Source: Comamonadaceae bacterium (GTDB lineage: Bacteria; Pseudomonadota; Gammaproteobacteria; Burkholderiales; Burkholderiaceae_C). From it: DNA of 6,248 nucleotides. The translations under genes were made by a program, and so were the position numbers. Within the stretch, counting starts at the first letter, position 1, and each line of letters starts with the position of its first letter. Shown in pieces: positions 1 through 5,005 of this stretch. The stretch spans positions 1 to 6,248 of the forward strand of contig JAAFHN010000164.1 in assembly GCA_013298415.1 (NCBI GenBank). Reading direction: 5' to 3'. Under the pieces are notes generated by a model, which saw only the letters and a program-made list of their open reading frames with translations, was not told the DNA's origin and did not search any database.

Positions 1-332
1 GCCACGGGAAAGCACCAGGTTTTGAGTTGCAAGCTGAAAGCGGGCGCGGCAGACACATTCCACACCACTGCGCGGCGCTGCAAATCGGCATAGCGGCGGT
101 AGCTGGCGTTGTTGGGCAGGGCGAGCTCACGGCTTGCGTAGTCGCGGATTTGTTGAGAAAGGCGCAGGCGCTGTTTGAGGCGCTCGCTGGTTTGCGGATC
201 GGCCAGCAGCTCGTCTACGGGCTTTGCGGCGTTCAAGAGGCTCATGTGGCCTGTGGCCGATTGCCAGTAGTAGCCGAGGCCGGTGGTGGCTTGGGCTGGC
301 ATCAAGCTGGTGCAGCAGATCAGCAGCGGCAT
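1..332 (-). CDS. Putative aminopeptidase (PF10023-type), N-terminal part, cut by the left window edge
   Basis: The minus-strand frame encodes 110 residues and continues past base 1. It begins MPLLICCTSLMPAQA, a hydrophobic export signal, followed by TGLGYYWQSATGHMSLL, an AKPVDELLADP segment, and NNASYRRYADL...VVWNV...TWCFPV. This order (GYYWQ..GH, then PV.ELL.DP, then NNASYRRYADL, then VVWNV) is what I recall for the conserved N-terminus of the PF10023 putative aminopeptidases, exported or membrane-anchored proteins of proteobacteria. Their zinc-protease-like HEXXH motif would lie beyond the window, so activity cannot be judged. The start is uncertain. ATG at 332 leaves the signal without a basic n-region, whereas the in-frame ATG at 392 would add Arg residues just before it (GRLLRW) but lies inside the repeat-rich spacer and lacks a well-placed ribosome binding site. 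It lies downstream of the molybdoenzyme gene on the same strand, separated by about 455 bp of repeats, so co-transcription is doubtful. Confidence 0.82.
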   Translation of the reverse strand, partial: MPLLICCTSLMPAQATTGLGYYWQSATGHMSLLNAAKPVDELLADPQTSERLKQRLRLSQQIRDYASRELALPNNASYRRYADLQRRAVVWNVSAAPAFSLQLKTWCFPV

Positions 333-374
333 CAACCAGCGAAGAAGTCTCCCTGGTTTTGAGCTGAGTCCGTC

Positions 375-454
375 GCCGTTCGGGCTGAGCATCCCCCCGT
401 TCGGGCTGAGGTATCGAAGCCCATGCCAGCCCTTCGATACCTCAGGGCGAACGG
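375..454. repeat. REP-like palindrome with half-copy, intergenic
   Basis: A near-perfect palindrome has arms at 397-419 and 432-454. Each 23-nt arm reads outward as CCGTTCG..CTGAGGTATCGAAG, with a GG/CC swap at two positions and a 12-nt loop. It is preceded at 375-388 by an extra half-arm, GCCGTTCGGGCTGA. Almost the same composite (half-arm plus palindrome) recurs at 5095-5170 inside the pdxA frame. This looks like the dispersed extragenic palindrome family common in Comamonadaceae-like genomes. It lies in the spacer between the molybdoenzyme stop and the aminopeptidase start, where it could fold in the transcript. Confidence 0.85.
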
Positions 455-470
455 AGTGGGACTCAAGGCG

Positions 471-735
471 AACGGTGGGGGACTCAGCTCGAACTACCTC
501 GCTGACGAAAACCCCCGCTCGCAACGAACCAAAACCCGTTCGCCCTGAGCTTGTCGAAGGGCCAGCAGGGGCTTCGACAGGCTCAGCTCGAACGGTGGGG
601 GGCACGGCTCGAACTACCTTGCTGACGAATGCCCCCGCTCGCAACGAACCAAACCCCGTTCGCCCTGAGCCTGTCGAAGGGCCAGCAGGGGCTTCGACAA
701 GCTCAGCCCGAACGGTGGGGGGCTCAGCCTGAACG
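471..735. repeat. Two tandem 120-bp repeats with REP-like palindromes, plus a partial third copy
   Basis: Units 471-590 and 591-710 are exactly 120 bp long and differ at 10 positions by my base-by-base count (about 92% identity). A partial third unit starts at 711 with the same AACGGTGGGG border and repeats that border again at 732-740. Each unit contains a unique segment (GCTCGCAACGAACC) followed by a palindrome. In unit 1 the arms are 536-559 and 572-595, and in unit 2 they are 656-679 and 692-715, with the TTCGCCCTGAGC.TGTCGAAG type of sequence in each left arm. Together with 375-454 these fill the 333-787 spacer, in which I see no gene. An open frame across it is only a by-product of the repeats. 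Confidence 0.88.
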
Positions 736-787
736 GTGGGGCGACTAGTCCGCCGTTGGGATGCCGCCTGAGCGCGTGAGCTGCTGT

Positions 788-2848
788 TCACGCTGCTTCC
801 ACCTGCACAGCGCAGTCGTAGAAGGTGGGGCCTCGGCCGATGTCGGTTAGGGCTTGGCTGGTAAGCTCGTTCACGTTGGTGCCTTTTGCGCCGAGCTTGC
901 GCCACCAAATGCCTAGGCCGTTGACCACGCCTTGCCGCGCTCGGGGGCTGATGTGGGCGGTGCAGTGGTAGCTGCCGCGTGCGTTGTAGATGCGCACGAG
1001 TTGGCCGTGGGCGATTTGGCGCTGCGCGGCATCGGCTTCGTGCAGCTCCACCAGCGGCTCGCCTTCCATGTTGCGCAGGCTTTTCACGTTCACAAACGTG
1101 CTGTTCAAAAAATTGCGGGCAGGCGGTGAAATCATCGCCAGCGGGAATTGATCGCTGGGCAGCTCGATATTGGGAATGTGGTTCGGCACTGCATCCAGCC
1201 CCATCGCGGCCAGCCGTTCGCTGTAAAACTCGCACTTGCCGCTGGGCGTTGCAAATCCGCCTTTGGCAAAGGGCGCATCGGGCCAATCGAGTGTGGCAAA
1301 GCCTTTGGCCAGCAGCTCATCAAAGTCCACGTGAGCGCCATAGGCTTGGCGGCAGAGCGTCTCATCGTCTTCGGCAAAACAAGCCTCGGTGTAGCCCATG
1401 CGCGCGGCCAGTTCGCGAAAGATTTGCGTGTTGGCTTTTGCCTGGCCCATCGGCGCAATGGCGGGGCGGTTCAGCAGCACATCGGTGTGGCCATAGCTCA
1501 GGTGGATGTCCCAATGTTCCAGCTGCGTGGTGGCGGGCAGGATGATGTCGGCATAGTCGGCGGTGTCGGTTTGAAAATGCTCCAGCACCACGGTGAACAA
1601 ATCTTCTCGCGCAAAGCCGCGCACCACCTCACCACTTTGCGGGGCAACGGCCACGGGGTTGCTGTTGTAGACGATGAGGGCTTCAACCTGGGGGCCAAAT
1701 GCGGTTGATGAAGGCGCATTCAGCGCATCGCCCACCGTGCTCATGTTGATCGTGCGCGGCGTGCGGCCTGCCAGCAAATCAGGCCGATAGAGTGCTTCGC
1801 GCTGCACGGGGTACATGCCCGAGCTGGAAAGCAGCAGCCCGCCCGCTGGTTTTCGCCATGCGCCCACGAGCGCAGGCAAGCACGCAATCGCCCGCGCGGC
1901 ATTGCCGCCGCCGCGCACGCGCTGCATGCCGTAATTCAGCCGAATCGCCACGCTTTGCCCTGTGCGGGCGCGCTGTCCGTAGGCTTCTGCCAGGTGTCGA
2001 ATTTGCTCCACAGGCACGCCGCACACTTCTGCTGCCCGCTCAGGTGGCCACTCAGCGGCGCGCTCGCGCAAAGCATCCACGCCGAGCGTGTGGTCAGCAA
2101 TGTAGTCCTCGTCGATCCAGCGGTTGGCAAACAGCATGTGCATGATGCTGAGCGCGAGTGCCGCATCGGTGCCGGGGCGCAGCTGGATGTGGTGGTGGCA
2201 TTTGTCAGCCGTCTCCGTCTTGCGCGGGTCGATGCACCAAATCTCAGCGCCTTTGCGTTTGGCCTCTTGCACATGCCGCCAAAAGTGCAAATTGCTGGTG
2301 ATCGAGTTGCTGCCCCAAATCAAGATCACGTTGCTGTGGGCAAACTGCTCCACCTTCATGCCGATCTTGCCGCCGATGGTGTAAGTCAAGGCCTCGCCGC
2401 CCGCAGTGGCGCAAATCGTGCGATCCAAGAGGCTTGCGCCCATGCGATTGAAAAAGCGCGCCGCCATGCCCTCGCTTTGCACCAGGCCCATCGTGCCCGC
2501 ATAGCTGTAGGGCAGCACGGCTTGTGCATCGCGGGCGCAAATGGCTTTGAGTTTGGTGGCGATTTCGTCCAGCGCTGCATCCCAAGAGATCGGCGCAAAC
2601 TGGCCCGAGCCTTTGGGGCCGACGCGCCTGAGCGGGGTCAAGATGCGCTCGGCATGGTTCGTGCGCTCCGCGTATTTGCTCACTTTGGCGCACAGCGCGC
2701 CTGCGGTGTGGGGGTGGTCGGGGTTGCCGCTGACTTTGATTGCGATGCCGTTTTCAACGGTCGTCAGCAAGGAGCAGGTGTCAGGGCAGTCGTGCGGGCA
2801 GGCACCGGTGACGGTTCTTGAATCTTTGGGCACATTCATGGCGTGCAT
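788..2848 (-). CDS. Molybdopterin-dependent oxidoreductase, MopB/COG0243 family, single subunit
   Basis: The frame encodes 686 residues from ATG 2848; an alternative ATG lies at 2839. Near the N-terminus, Cys17, Cys21, Cys25 and Cys53 (ACPHDCPDTC, then GALCAKV) form the four-cysteine [4Fe-4S] motif of this superfamily. Segments typical of the bis-MGD fold follow: RVGPKGSGQFAPISWDAALDEI around 76-96, DRTICATAGGEAL at 142-154, WGSN at 178-181 and IDPRKTETAD at 206-215. The C-terminal molydopterin-dinucleotide-binding domain carries EPLVELHEADAA and ends near VEAA. The family transfers electrons to or from small substrates at molybdenum; the substrate here is unknown. There is no twin-arginine signal, so it is probably cytoplasmic. 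No Fe-S or membrane partner gene lies beside it, so its redox partner is unclear. Cys146 sits in the loop where relatives place the metal ligand, but I cannot assign it firmly. No Shine-Dalgarno precedes either start. The open frame extends to 2941, but the extra residues are low-complexity and overlap non-coding leader. Confidence 0.93.
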   Translation of the reverse strand: MHAMNVPKDSRTVTGACPHDCPDTCSLLTTVENGIAIKVSGNPDHPHTAGALCAKVSKYAERTNHAERILTPLRRVGPKGSGQFAPISWDAALDEIATKLKAICARDAQAVLPYSYAGTMGLVQSEGMAARFFNRMGASLLDRTICATAGGEALTYTIGGKIGMKVEQFAHSNVILIWGSNSITSNLHFWRHVQEAKRKGAEIWCIDPRKTETADKCHHHIQLRPGTDAALALSIMHMLFANRWIDEDYIADHTLGVDALRERAAEWPPERAAEVCGVPVEQIRHLAEAYGQRARTGQSVAIRLNYGMQRVRGGGNAARAIACLPALVGAWRKPAGGLLLSSSGMYPVQREALYRPDLLAGRTPRTINMSTVGDALNAPSSTAFGPQVEALIVYNSNPVAVAPQSGEVVRGFAREDLFTVVLEHFQTDTADYADIILPATTQLEHWDIHLSYGHTDVLLNRPAIAPMGQAKANTQIFRELAARMGYTEACFAEDDETLCRQAYGAHVDFDELLAKGFATLDWPDAPFAKGGFATPSGKCEFYSERLAAMGLDAVPNHIPNIELPSDQFPLAMISPPARNFLNSTFVNVKSLRNMEGEPLVELHEADAAQRQIAHGQLVRIYNARGSYHCTAHISPRARQGVVNGLGIWWRKLGAKGTNVNELTSQALTDIGRGPTFYDCAVQVEAA

Positions 2849-2879
2849 TGTGCAGATTCGTTTGTGGTTTTGGTTTTTT

Positions 2880-2908
2880 GGGTTTGGGTTTGGGTGATTT
2901 TGAGGGGG
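2880..2908 (+). other. G-quadruplex-like tract in the leader of the molybdoenzyme gene
   Basis: The plus strand reads GGGTTTGGGTTTGGG at 2880-2894, then a 9-nt spacer and five G at 2904-2908. This fits four G-runs with loops of 3, 3 and 9 nt. It is the template strand for the molybdoenzyme gene, so the mRNA leader (2849-2908) is instead C- and A-rich and nearly free of G. Folding is predicted from pattern only. Confidence 0.5.
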
Positions 2909-2952
2909 TTGCCTGCGGCAGGCGCTTGTACCTTCCCCCACTCATCCCCCAG

Positions 2953-2986
2953 CCCCTTCTCTGCCCCCGCCGGGGCAGAGAAGGGG
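2953..2986. repeat. Perfect GC-rich hairpin, left end of the inverted-repeat element
   Basis: The arms 2953-2967 (CCCCTTCTCTGCCCC) and 2972-2986 are perfectly complementary over 15 bp with a 4-nt CGCC loop. There is no T-run on either side, so it is not a standard intrinsic terminator. Confidence 0.85.
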
Positions 2987-3262
2987 GGCCTTCATTTGAC
3001 CCTTCCAGATGCGGGGAAGACCTACCGACGCAGAGGTTGCCGTTCGCCTTAGCGCTCGACGTCCTTGCACGGGGGCGGTGGGTGTGCCTGCACACCGGCG
3101 TTTGCAAAGAGGGCAGCGCGGCAAAAGCGCCGATCCGCGTTCCCCGCCAGCGCGAAAACATCCGAGCGCCCACCGCCCCCGTGCAAGGGCGTAGCGTGCC
3201 AACACGTGTAGCAACCTGTCCGTCGGTAGGTCTCCCAGCCAACGCGCAGGTCAAATGAGGTT

Positions 3263-3296
3263 CCCCTCTTTCGCCCCGGCGGGGGCGAGAGAGGGG
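3263..3296 (-). terminator. GC-rich hairpin just downstream of the DUF2807 gene, possible terminator, right end of the element
   Basis: The arms 3263-3277 and 3282-3296 match over 15 bp with a single G:T-type mismatch and a 4-nt loop. On the minus strand this hairpin starts 26 bases after the DUF2807 stop and would be the first strong fold in the transcript. It lacks the usual U-tract, so the terminator role is a guess. It also belongs to the repeat element. Confidence 0.3.
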
Positions 3297-3322
3297 CTAG
3301 GGGAGAGAGGGGGGAAAACGAT

Positions 3323-4084
3323 CTACTCCTCTAACTTGCGCACACTGCCCGACCCCACAATACTGCGCGAAATCTTCGGATCGCCCTTGTAGGCAACTGA
3401 GCCGCTGCCGGCCACAGACACGTCGAGCGAACTCTTGGCCCACACGCGCAGGCTGCCTGAGCCGCCAATGTTCACACTCACTTTGTCGCCTTCCAAGCCT
3501 TCAGTGCGCACCGTGCCCGAGCCACCGATGTTGAAGGTTTGCACCTCGGCTTTGCCTTTGGCGTGTACCGAGCCTGAGCCGCCGATGTTGGCTGAGAAGC
3601 GCTTCACATCCATGTTCTCGAACTTGGCCGTGCCGCCGCCGCCCAGGTTGAACTCGAAGCGATCCGTCTTCAAACTGTTGGCATCCAAGTTGTTGGATCC
3701 GCCGAGCGACACGCTGCGCAAATCCACAAAATTCACGGTTACCACAGCTTTTTCCTTGAAGCTCAGGCGATAGCCTTTTTTGGGCTGAATGTGCAGCGTT
3801 CTGCCCTCGAGCTTGGTCTCGATGTATTGCAGCAAGTTGTCGTCGCCTTCCACCGTCACGGCTTGGCTGTTGCCTTGGCGCAGTTGCACCGTCCAGCTGC
3901 CTGAGACTTGCAGATTCTGAAAATCGCCTGCGATGCTGCGGTTTTCGCTTCCGCGCTTGCCCGAGCCTTCAACGCGCTCGCCGCCGCCCCACCAGCCATC
4001 GTTTTGGGCTTTGGCAACGCCAGATACGGACAGGCCGCAAGCGATCAAGCTGGCAATGACAAAGCGGCGGGGCAGGGTGGTCAT
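3323..4084 (-). CDS. Exported DUF2807 (head GIN domain) beta-solenoid protein
   Basis: The gene encodes 253 residues. ATG 4084 is preceded by GGAG at a 5-nt spacing, and the product opens with a clear export signal (MTTLPRRFVIASLIACGL...) ending in AKA before Gln27. LIAC at 13-16 also resembles a lipobox, so a lipoprotein cannot be excluded. The mature part begins with a Gly-rich segment (WWGGGERVEGSG) and then FQNLQVSGSWTVQLRQG, the typical opening of DUF2807 (PF10988), which is annotated as putative auto-transporter adhesin, head GIN domain. The second half contains seven Gly-Ser turns (LGGSNN, LGGGGT, IGGSGS, IGGSGT, IGGSGS, AGSGSV, VGSGSV) spaced 18-20 residues apart, as expected for stacked rungs of a beta-solenoid. 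No enzyme motif is visible. The exact role is unknown; a periplasmic or surface protein is likely. It is divergent from the NIF3 gene. An open frame extends upstream to 4429 but runs into the opposite-strand gene and has no support. Confidence 0.9.
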   Translation of the reverse strand: MTTLPRRFVIASLIACGLSVSGVAKAQNDGWWGGGERVEGSGKRGSENRSIAGDFQNLQVSGSWTVQLRQGNSQAVTVEGDDNLLQYIETKLEGRTLHIQPKKGYRLSFKEKAVVTVNFVDLRSVSLGGSNNLDANSLKTDRFEFNLGGGGTAKFENMDVKRFSANIGGSGSVHAKGKAEVQTFNIGGSGTVRTEGLEGDKVSVNIGGSGSLRVWAKSSLDVSVAGSGSVAYKGDPKISRSIVGSGSVRKLEE

Positions 4085-4210
4085 GGGGGCTCCAAAACAG
4101 ATGTAACTTGAGCGTAAATGTGGCAGCGCGGGCCTGACAGCGCCACGGGCATCGGAATGAAACGCAGAAATCGCAGGACAGACCGCAAAATTCACCGCTA
4201 CATTGCGCCC
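4085..4210. promoter_or_regulatory. Divergent promoter region between the DUF2807 and NIF3 genes
   Basis: These 126 bp separate two divergent starts and must hold both promoters. On the plus strand AGGACA at 4175-4180 and TACATT at 4199-4204 are 18 bp apart and resemble a weak sigma-70 site. Transcription from it would begin about at the NIF3 ATG itself. No convincing pair is seen for the minus-strand gene. Confidence 0.4.
4090..4093 (-). promoter_or_regulatory. Ribosome binding site of the DUF2807 gene
   Basis: On the minus strand GGAG lies 5 nt upstream of ATG 4084. It fixes this start over the longer open frame, and the signal peptide follows directly. Confidence 0.7.
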
Positions 4211-5005
4211 ATGAGTGACGAAATGCACACGCAAACCACCACCCGCGACGCGCTTTTGGCCGCGTTTGACAGCTTGCTCCAGCCGCAGCTTTTCAAAGAC
4301 TACGGCCCCAATGGCCTGCAAATCGAAGGAAAGCGCGAGGTCCGAAAAATCGTCTCTGGCGTAACGGCCTCGCAAGCCCTGATCGACGCAGCGATTGCCG
4401 CTGAGGCCGACGCGATCTTCGTGCACCACGGCCTTTTTTGGCGCGGCTACGAAGGCCGCATCACAGGCTGGATGCGAAAGCGCATTGGCGCACTCATCGA
4501 GGCCAACGTGAGCCTATTTGCCTACCACTTGCCCCTCGACGCCCACCCCACACTGGGCAACAACGCGCAGCTCGGCGCGCTCATGGGCTGGGTGGCTGAT
4601 CCCGCGCCGCAGGGCAGGTTTGGTGATCAAAATCTCGGCTGGATCGGGCACTGGAACGAGCACCCCGGCGGTTGCAGCAACGAAGACCTGGCTGAAGACA
4701 TCAGTTTTAAGCTCCATCGCCCCTCTGTCCAGATATTCAAAGCATCTGGTGCTATCAAAAAGATTGCATGGTGTACCGGCGGCGCGCAGGGCTACTTTGA
4801 GGCCGCGATTGCTGTGGGGGCTGATGCCTTCGTCACTGGCGAGATCAGCGAGCCGCAAGCCCACTACGCCCGCGAATGCAACGTGGCCTACTTCGCCTGC
4901 GGCCACCACGCAACAGAGCGATTTGGCGCGCCGGCGGTGGCCGCGCACGTGGCAGCGCAGCTTGGCATTGCGCACCAGTTCATCGACATCGACAACCCGG
5001 CATGA
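4211..5005 (+). CDS. NIF3/YbgI family dinuclear-metal hydrolase-like protein
   Basis: The gene encodes 264 residues, within the usual length of the short bacterial NIF3 form. The family (COG0327) forms hexamers with a two-metal site and is often labelled GTP cyclohydrolase 1 type 2; its true reaction is not settled. All five ligands known from E. coli YbgI (His63, His64, Asp101, His215, Glu219) have counterparts at matching spacing: His72 and His73 in VHHGLFW, Asp110 in YHLPLDAH, His232 and Glu236 in GHHATERFG. Other family blocks are FKDYGPNGLQIEG, GNNAQLG and CTGGAQGYFEAA...DAFVTGEISE. ATG 4211 is chosen because homology starts soon after it. ATG 4223 is an alternative, and neither has a good ribosome binding site. 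The open frame reaches 4118 but the added residues are Arg-rich and lie over the promoter. The stop overlaps the next gene's start (ATGA). Bases 4700-4770 are AT-richer than the rest. Confidence 0.95.
   Translation: MSDEMHTQTTTRDALLAAFDSLLQPQLFKDYGPNGLQIEGKREVRKIVSGVTASQALIDAAIAAEADAIFVHHGLFWRGYEGRITGWMRKRIGALIEANVSLFAYHLPLDAHPTLGNNAQLGALMGWVADPAPQGRFGDQNLGWIGHWNEHPGGCSNEDLAEDISFKLHRPSVQIFKASGAIKKIAWCTGGAQGYFEAAIAVGADAFVTGEISEPQAHYARECNVAYFACGHHATERFGAPAVAAHVAAQLGIAHQFIDIDNPA

Larger units (their letters stand above)
2953..3296. repeat. Symmetrical inverted-repeat element of about 345 bp with a hairpin at each end
   Basis: Blocks on the left reappear as reverse complements on the right in mirror order. 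TCATTTGACC at 2992-3001 pairs with 3249-3258. GACCTACCGACG at 3019-3030 pairs with 3221-3232. AGGTTGC at 3034-3040 pairs with 3211-3217. A perfect 20-bp block at 3063-3082 pairs with 3169-3188. The outer ends are GC-rich hairpins at 2953-2986 and 3263-3296 that are near mirror images of each other, including complementary loops (CGCC and GGCG). The two diverged copies of about 130 bp therefore face each other around a core of about 85 bp (3083-3168). There is no transposase or credible gene inside. It fills most of the 2849-3322 spacer. I do not recognise the family; a MITE-like or compound extragenic repeat is the likeliest reading. Confidence 0.82.

Noticed and set aside
27..362. Plus-strand open frame of 111 codons
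   Set aside because: It is the opposite-strand shadow of the PF10023 aminopeptidase, whose minus-strand translation has clear family blocks.
283..732. Plus-strand open frame of 149 codons across the spacer
   Set aside because: It is made mostly of the tandem REP-like repeats (repeated VRPE.VEGPAGAST and SARTVGG peptides). It has no independent homology and overlaps the aminopeptidase gene on the other strand.
471..735. CRISPR array
   Set aside because: The period is 120 bp, the whole unit is repeated including the would-be spacer, and there are only about two copies.
2781..3258. Overlapping open frames on both strands through the inverted-repeat element
   Set aside because: They arise from stop-poor GC-rich repeats. 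Similar peptides (GRPTD...VA, RPCTGAVG) appear in different frames on both strands because the two arms are inverted copies, and there is no ribosome binding site or family match.
2953..3296. Insertion sequence
   Set aside because: It is too short and has no transposase frame; the inverted repeats extend through most of the element rather than marking only its ends.
4118..4210. Upstream extension of the NIF3 frame
   Set aside because: The residues are Arg-rich, not expected in the family, and overlap the only promoter space.
4085..4429. N-terminal extension of the DUF2807 frame
   Set aside because: It overlaps the divergent NIF3 gene, while ATG 4084 has a GGAG site and is followed at once by a signal peptide.
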